Program-made: the position numbers and the translations under genes
Part shown: in pieces, positions 58,189 through 64,000 of the stretch
How positions within the stretch are numbered: the first letter of the stretch is position 1
Layout of the letters: every line of letters starts with the position of its first letter
Assembly (NCBI RefSeq): GCF_036320965.1
Contig: NC_092269.1
Coordinates: forward strand, 32,387,843-32,451,842
Origin: Panulirus ornatus
Lineage: Eukaryota > Arthropoda > Malacostraca > Decapoda > Palinuridae
Reading direction: 5' to 3'
Length of the DNA: 64,000 nt
Notes under the pieces: generated by a model
What the model was told of the DNA's origin: nothing
Database searches by the model: none
What the model saw: only the letters and a program-made list of their open reading frames with translations

Positions 58189-58970
58189 AGAAAGTAAGGA
58201 AAGTATAGGGGAAGTGTAAGAGGAGGCAAAGGGAGCAAGTGAGGGTGGTTGGGAAAGCTCTCCCTCACTCCCGGGGGGGGAGGGGCTTACCTTGGAGTGA
58301 CGTGTGCAACTTAGCCCAAAATAAGACCTGGCCTCAAAACTCCAGCGGCTTTGATACAGTCACTTGAATTCCTAGTGCGTTACGTCACACCTTTCCCCGT
58401 GAGTTAAGAGTTCATGAGACACACTATTCTGGTGGGTGGCTGGCTTTCATGCTACCTAAAGCCTGCTATTTATCATCCCTCGCATCTCGTCTCGTATGTT
58501 CACTTCTTTATCTACACTTATCATACCAGTAGCTTAATGCATCATTTTTTTCCCCTTTCTGCGGCAACGCGTTAAGAAATGCATGATCTTCATATTCTGT
58601 ACATAATGTATACCAAAATTATACACCACATTCCACGTGTATAACAAAAAAAAAAGCTACATAGTACACTCGACGTTAAGGTAATATGCTCCTGACGTGG
58701 CACATCACACGCACGGTACATAAACGCTGAGGCTCCGCACTTGCCACAAGTCGTCCCGTTCTTCGGTATTTCACGCTACGAACAGATCGTCTCGCTCCCA
58801 ACTCGCATTCGACCTCGTTCCGTCTCGTCGGGAGGTCGCTTTTGCCCAACAAGCGCATGGCGAGTAAATATACCTGTTACGTATCTAAAACGTAAGATCC
58901 ATCTCATTTCAAAAGTGGTGTAAGCGGGAATTAAAGTACGACAAATGTTCAAAAGAATTTACCTCACTCA
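58186..58970. other. Unique-looking sequence
   Basis: No feature recognised. Confidence 0.4.
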
Positions 58971-58974
58971 GTAA

Positions 58975-59059
58975 CCCCTCCTGCTGCCTTCCCTCTCCCA
59001 CTGACACTCTACTATAACCTCCCTCTCGCAGTGAAACCCTCTCACTGCCATACTCCTAG

Positions 59060-59102
<43 letters not shown>

Positions 59103-59125
59103 GTGACACCCTCCCATCGCTGAGG
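58975..59125. repeat. Degenerate repeat with internal (CT)n
   Basis: CTCGCAGTGA(A/C)ACCCTC occurs either side of a pure (CT)n at 59061-59099, suggesting CT growth inside a repeat unit. Confidence 0.75.
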
Positions 59126-59625
59126 TAGAACACGCCGGGCTCATCATTAAACAAGAAGAAGGACCTTCAACCATCAAGGCTGCGCAGGACGAGACATGTC
59201 GTGGCTAAGCTAGGCTCCGGGCAGGCGGGCCGGCCGGCCAACCGGTCGGCAGATGTCACGGAAAGTGCCAAGGGCAACGTGAATATTCCCCTCGACTTGA
59301 AACCTCGCCGCCACTACGGTCATTCTCGATTAAGAGGACGACAAAAAACGTATGCCAATGAATGCCGTGTCGGTTGTAAGGGGTAAAATCAGTTTTATCG
59401 ACACACAAAAAAAAGAAGAGGAAAGGATTAATGTCAGCTCATCAGGTGTCTGTCGACCCATATCAACAAAGAGGAAAAGTAAGAAGAAAAGACGAGGGAG
59501 AGAAGGAAGCAAAATCCACAACTTGGCTGAGCGAAGGAAGACAGTTATCATAACGGCCAATGCTCGTGTGGTTGTTCTTCACAACTGGTTGCCATATTAT
59601 TCCGGTATCCGTTGCGTGTCTATAA
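59126..59625. other. Unique-looking sequence
   Basis: GC-rich palindromic text (GGCGGGCCGGCCGGCC) near 59224. No gene recognised. Confidence 0.4.
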
Positions 59626-61430
59626 TGTTGGGTTAACTTCAATACTAAAACAGTAATGATCCCAGTGTGTCTACAAAGTCTGCACCTTCTTGGTAAGTCT
59701 AGAAAGTTTAGTCTAAACATATTCAGTCGTGTTCTGGTATGCCAGAGCATACTATTCCCAGCATATCTAGCAAGGTATGCGTGAGAGACCAAAGTTTCGT
59801 CTGCAGTGGAGTTAAGGTACTGTCATGTATACAAGGCTGTCAATATATACAAGTTATAGCTGAACAAATACTTTATGTTACATACCACTGAACACGGATA
59901 TTCAAGAGTGGCAACATATAATTCGCACGTATCTCATTCCATTCGTTTCATACTCACAGGTTATAAAATACTTGCTCCTCACAACAGCTGGCGGCTGGAA
60001 TTAGATCATGTTAATCCTTCCGTTCAAACTCACCTGTGAAATTTCCACGTTAGTACGTTCTCTCTGAACTACACAGTCATCCTCTAGAAGTGTTTTCTTG
60101 CCAGCTGATAATGTCGCTGGGAGTGGCGGAGGGATACCTACCGCTTTACAATCGCCAAAGGTTAGAAATCTATGATTATTTCTATAATCCTCCAGCTGAT
60201 CACCACTCCCTACTATCCTCCAGCAGGTCACCACGCCATTAACCGTCCCATCCTCTGTCATCTGGCTTTCCCATGTATTCCCAAATGTTTGAAGAGGATA
60301 TTGACGTTTTCAAGTGAAAGTGACAAACGTTTGAAACTGAAAATGACAAAACGTTTATAATAAGAAAGAAAAATGTCAGCAGACATATACAGCTACGTGT
60401 CTATAATATTATAGGATCAGTGTCCTTTGCCAGTTCAGTATATGATGTAGGTTGAGCATTCCAGTGTGTTTACAACGATAGGAGAAATGTTCCTCATGTG
60501 CCTACAGTGTTGGCTGAATATTCCAAGCCAATAAACAAATATCTGATGATCGATATTCCAATGTACATTGAATGTATGGGGATCAACGCCATTCTTAAGC
60601 TCGTATGCGCCGATATATCAATATTTTCTGTGTATCTAGTCAGAGGGGTCAACATTCTTGGTAAGCCTTTAGTTTACGTGATCAATATTCACCGTCCATG
60701 ACAGTGACGCAGAGGCAGTGCTTTCAGTGCGTTTACGGTGACACAGGGTCAGTACTTCTGGCGCCTATGATACTGACAAAAATGAATATTCACTGTATAA
60801 CTACACTTTTCTCTTATTAAAGTACTCTTTAAATATTAATCTTAATAATCTTCATTATTTACAACGTTAGATTCAATATCAGTTTCAGTACTGTCTGCGT
60901 ATCTACAATGCGTTTCAATATTACTAGTAAATTCAAGATGTTAAGCTTCAACTTGTTAATTTCAAAATCCCTCATCCATGTACATTGTTAATTTCAATAC
61001 CCCCCACTACCTCTCACATGTTAGCATCAATACTTTTTAGTGTCTGTGTTGGGCGATCAATACACTTATCGCGCCATATGTATGCTAGGGGATCAACACT
61101 ACCAGATCACCTACCAAAGTGGAGAGGTTCATAACCTTTGATTTTGAGGTTGTTACAGGATCAATATCCTTGATGCTCACCGTGTTGGAAGACCGAAGTT
61201 TCTGTCTGATGGCAATGCATGAGGATCAGCAATCCCGGTGTGTCTACAGATCAACAATATCGCAGTGTTTACAACAGTGTATGGCGCGTCCACTGCGTCA
61301 CAAGATCAATATTCCGAGTCTTCGGTGTCGTGGGATCAATATTCCCAAGTGACTACAGAGTCTGGGGATCAATATTCTCCGGATAAACCCCTGGTGTTCA
61401 AGAACATCTACCTGTTGACTGTGGAGACTT
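59626..61430. repeat. Long degenerate minisatellite, about 30-40 base theme
   Basis: Variants of GTGTCTACAATGTTGGGGGA + TCAATATTCCCA appear across 1.8 kb. Examples: AGTGTGTTTACAACGATAGG (60465), GTGCCTACAGTGTTGGCTGA (60499), GTGTCGTGGGATCAATATTC (61324), AGAGTCTGGGGATCAATATT (61357). The right end is the least decayed. The short frames inside are not gene-like. Confidence 0.78.
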
Positions 61431-61561
61431 GAAATGCCACAAGAGGGGATACGTCACAGGAAAAACAAACAAGTAAAGAAAACGTTCGGAAAATAAAAAA
61501 CGGGATGAGGGGTGGGGAGGGCTGTTTAAAAGAGGCGGACGAACGCATCACAGACACCAAT

Positions 61562-61564
<3 letters not shown>

Positions 61565-61626
<62 letters not shown>
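61565..61626. repeat. (GA)n microsatellite
   Basis: About 31 units. Confidence 0.98.
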
Positions 61627-61630
<4 letters not shown>

Positions 61631-61689
61631 GGCACATTTAAAGAGCGTTACGCAAGTGAGGGTAATCCGTACGAACGCACGACACGTCC

Positions 61690-62193
61690 GACTGTGTTAT
61701 GGTAACAACATTCCTTATATCGGCAGACTGTGTTATGGTAACAACATTCCATATATCGGCAGACTGTGTTATGGTAACAACATTCCTTATATCGGCAGAC
61801 TGTGTTATGGTAACAACATTCCTTATATCGGCAGACTGTGTTATGGTAACAACATTCCTTATATCGGCAGACTGTGTTATGGTAACAACATTCCTTATAT
61901 CGGCAGACTGTGTTATGGTAACAACATTCCTTGTATCGGCAGACTGTGTTATGGTAACAACATTCCTTGTATCGGGAGACTGTGTTATGGTAACAACATT
62001 CCTTATATCGGCAGACTGTGTTATGGTAACAACATTCCTTATATCGGCAGACTGTGTTATGGTAACAACATTCCTTGTATCGGGAGACTGTGTTATGGTA
62101 ACAACATTCCTTATATCGGCAGACTGTGTTATGGTAACAACATTCCTTGTATCGGCAGACTGTGTTATGGTAACAACATTCCTTGTATCGACA
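61690..62193. repeat. 36-base satellite array
   Basis: Fourteen head-to-tail copies of GACTGTGTTATGGTAACAAC + ATTCCTTATATCGGCA. Variation is at a few fixed sites (CTTATATC/CTTGTATC; GGCA/GGGA). Since 36 is 12 codons and neither strand of the unit has stops in some frames, two + frames and one minus frame of about 180-200 codons run through it (12-residue repeats such as CYGNNIPYIGRL). No start context, splice site or flanking coding sequence supports expression. Confidence 0.98.
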
Positions 62194-62570
62194 ATGTCTA
62201 ATATTTCCTGTATTGACCATGTGACGCCGGCAATTCTCCAGCCACTTGCGAAACACTAAAATTCTTCAAAGAAAAAAAAAAGACAAAAAAAAATCGTCGC
62301 GTGCTTCTAATAACCCACCAGCGTTAACAATACCAGAGTGTTCGATGTTTTTTCATGTACTTGTTGTTGTTGTTATAACCTCAGCGCTTCCGAGTAATTC
62401 CCGACACGTTAACGAAAGGTCAGACAGCGTGAGTCTGGCTCTCCCTGAGGACTGGTGAAGCTGGGGATGTTCCTGTTGTGGTCGTGGTACCTCGACACGT
62501 TTCTGCTGGTCTTGCTTTCTATTCTCATTTTGTCCTACTACAGTCTGTCATAGGCAGCGGGATGACTACC

Positions 62571-62573
<3 letters not shown>
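62194..62573. other. Unique-looking sequence
   Basis: Two poly-A runs (62270-62292); nothing recognised. Confidence 0.4.

Positions 62574-62622
<49 letters not shown>
62574..62622. repeat. (AC)n-(AT)n microsatellite
   Basis: About 14 AC then 11 AT units, at the ASR 5' end. Confidence 0.97.
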
Positions 62623-62623
<1 letters not shown>

Positions 62624-62861
62624 CCCTGGGGATAGGGGAGAAAGAATACATCCCACGTATTCCCTGGGTGTCGTAGAAGGCGACTAAAAGGGGAGGGAGC
62701 GGGGGGCTGGAAATCATCTCCTCTTGTTTTTTTTTTAATTTTCCAAAAGAAGGAACAGAGAAGGGGGCCAGTGAGGATATTCCCTCAGAGGCCCAGTCCT
62801 CTGTTCTTAACGCTACCTTGCCAATGCGGGAAATGGCGAATAGTTTGAAAGAAAGAAAAAA

Positions 62862-62862
<1 letters not shown>
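62623..62862 (+). mobile_element. ASR copy, plus strand
   Basis: Near full-length, close to the copy at 49070; it differs at TACATCCCACG, CTGGGTGTCG, a longer poly-T and CTTGCCAATGCGG. The 3' end GAATAGTTTGAAAGAAAG passes through an A-rich link into (AT)n. Confidence 0.9.

Positions 62863-62863
<1 letters not shown>

Positions 62864-62943
<80 letters not shown>
62864..62943. repeat. (AT)n microsatellite
   Basis: About 40 units linking the ASR copy with the next short repeat. Confidence 0.98.
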
Positions 62944-62946
<3 letters not shown>

Positions 62947-63018
62947 CTGATGATGTGATCATTACACGAAAGTGCACTTGTGAACTTACTGCATTTCATT
63001 TCCCTGTGGACAGCAAGG

Positions 63019-63020
<2 letters not shown>
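62944..63020 (+). mobile_element. Short interspersed repeat beside (AT)n, copy 2
   Basis: CCCCTGATGATGTGATCATT, ACACGAAAGTGCACTTGTGA, TTCCCTGTGGACAGCAAGGA; homologous to 6497-6569 and, like it, followed at once by (AT)n. Confidence 0.78.

Positions 63021-63101
<81 letters not shown>
63021..63101. repeat. (AT)n microsatellite
   Basis: About 40 units. Confidence 0.98.
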
Positions 63102-63104
<3 letters not shown>

Positions 63105-63284
63105 TAATGTGAGGGTCTTTAAGAATATCTCGGTGTGCGTGGCATATCATGACCACAAGGAGACATTCTGCTGTGTCAGTGACCCGCGAACCACAGCAGA
63201 CCAAAATCACTCAGGACCATGATGAAGTCTGGCTTCAGCAACCGTTTCAATGTCGACGTGGAATATCTCGTATCTACAGCACGC

Positions 63285-63385
63285 GTGTATGTAATTACTT
63301 GTTTATAATTAACCACTTGCACATTAGGGCAAGGGAGTTCTACACTCGTGGGGTTCCATCTGTTCAACTTTCTCTTATCAGGTAT
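63285..63385 (-). mobile_element. LINE 3' UTR fragment
   Basis: On the + strand, TGTAATTACTTGTTTATAAT, ACCACTTGCACATTAGGGCA, AGTTCTACACTCGTGGGGTT and CCATCTGTTCAACTTTCTCT parallel 35570-35645 (GCGTAATTACCTATTTGCAC ... GGGGCCCCATCTCTTGAACT), so this is a second, isolated 3' end of the same LINE family. Confidence 0.7.
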
Positions 63386-63639
63386 GAGTTAGTATCAAAG
63401 TACGAAGCAAGTTATATAAAAGTATACATTTCAATTCCCTACAAGTATAAAATCTTACAAATCTATGAAACTGTGTATGTTGCCAATATTCAGTATTCAG
63501 TCATTTCATTTCAATATTCTGTCACGTAAGTTTCATTTCATTCATCCAACATTTGATCATCTAAACGTACTACATCACGTCTATTTCAACACGTTTTTTG
63601 CTTAATTTCACGTTACAACAGCGGAGGCAGCGTGAAATA

Positions 63640-64000
63640 TTCTCGAGTGGCAGGAATGTTTCCGTTCCAACAGGAATATTCCCACGTGGTAGGAATTCCC
63701 TGATGTAGAGGGAATGTTCCCACGTGGCAGGAATATTACGGGTGCAGCAGTAATATTCTCAGGTGGCAGAAATCATCCAGGTGCAGCTGGAATATTCCCA
63801 TGTAGCTGTAATCCTTCCGATACAACGGGAATTTTCCCACGTGGCAGGGAGGTTCCTGGTGCAGCAGGGAGTATTCCCATGTGGCAGGGAGGTTCCTGCT
63901 GCAGCAGGGAGTACTCCCACGTGGCAGGGAGGTTCCTGGTGCAGCAGGGAGTATTCCCATGTGGCAGGGAGGTTCCTGCTGCAGCAGGGAGTATTCCCAT
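63640..64000. repeat. 40-base satellite array, cut by the window end
   Basis: GTGGCAGGGAGGTTCCTGGT + GCAGCAGGGAGTATTCCCAT repeats at exactly 40 bases (63841, 63881, 63921, 63961). Adjacent units alternate (CTGGT/CTGCT, TATTCCCAT/TACTCCCAC), giving an 80-base dimer. Units left of 63840 are increasingly decayed. The array continues beyond the window. Confidence 0.96.

Noticed and set aside
57446..58268. Open frames on both strands of 80-163 codons
   Set aside because: Strand-biased C-rich or G-rich DNA and a (GA)n tract keep them open; the predicted peptides are low complexity (Pro/Ser/His on one strand, Gly/Val/Trp or Ser/Leu on the other).
61648..62259. Open frames of 181-202 codons with 12-residue repeats on both strands
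   Set aside because: A product of the 36-base unit. Both strands are open equally, which speaks against selection on one frame.

Overview
This 64 kb window is animal nuclear DNA, most likely from a decapod crustacean (shrimp, lobster, crayfish or crab). The assignment rests on the extreme density of long dinucleotide microsatellites, on the absence of compact gene structure, and on several interspersed repeats I recognise from memory as common in decapod genomic sequence: a short element bounded by (AT)n whose core reads GTAGAAGGCGACTAAAAGG, the 3' parts of at least two LINE families, and tRNA-headed SINEs joined to (GT)n. No search was run, so the order-level call is an inference and no genus is claimed.

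I see no intact protein-coding gene, no rRNA gene and no functional tRNA gene. Almost every long open frame lies in a microsatellite or a minisatellite whose unit length or base bias removes stop codons. The only protein-like signals are: decayed non-LTR retrotransposon fragments (endonuclease-RT junction and start of RT at 13.5-14.0 kb, C-terminal RT part at 33.4-34.3 kb, C-terminal end and 3' UTR at 35.5-36.2 kb, all on the minus strand); a very degraded stretch on the minus strand at 37.8-38.1 kb that may be an ISXO2/Merlin-type transposase remnant; and a few unrecognised open stretches that could be exons (41.5-42.0 kb minus, 55.9-56.1 kb plus).

Layout. 0-3 kb: AT/CT repeats and mixed unique DNA with one 243-codon open frame of doubtful meaning. 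3-5.4 kb: strongly purine-biased minisatellite with a G-quadruplex motif and (GA)n/(GGA)n. 5.6-9 kb: consecutive degenerate minisatellites split by (AT)n and (CT)n. 9-11 kb: (AT)n/(ATCT)n and a minus copy of the short mobile element. 11-13 kb: degenerate minisatellites. 13-14 kb: LINE fragment. 14-25 kb: many (GT)n/(GA)n tracts, further minisatellites and a SINE. 25.7-31.2 kb: a SINE, CRE-like repeats, a tRNA-Gly-like repeat and a LINE tail. 33-37 kb: two LINE fragments (the first inserted in a minisatellite), a SINE and pieces of the short element. 37-44 kb: AT-rich, mostly single-copy-looking DNA with a GC-rich patch near 42.9-43.3 kb. 44-51 kb: minisatellites, SINE, LINE 3' part, and an inverted pair of short elements. 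51-64 kb: the cleanest tandem arrays (41, 31, 36 and 40 bp units), a long degenerate array, and two more short mobile elements.

The parts do not form a pathway. What ties the window together is repeat biology: short retroelements start or end in microsatellites, LINEs land in minisatellites, and minisatellites run from sharp, homogeneous cores to decayed edges. I did not find a new enzymatic, defence or regulatory system. The most interesting observations concern how the short elements share a 3' end with a LINE, and how the satellite arrays are built.
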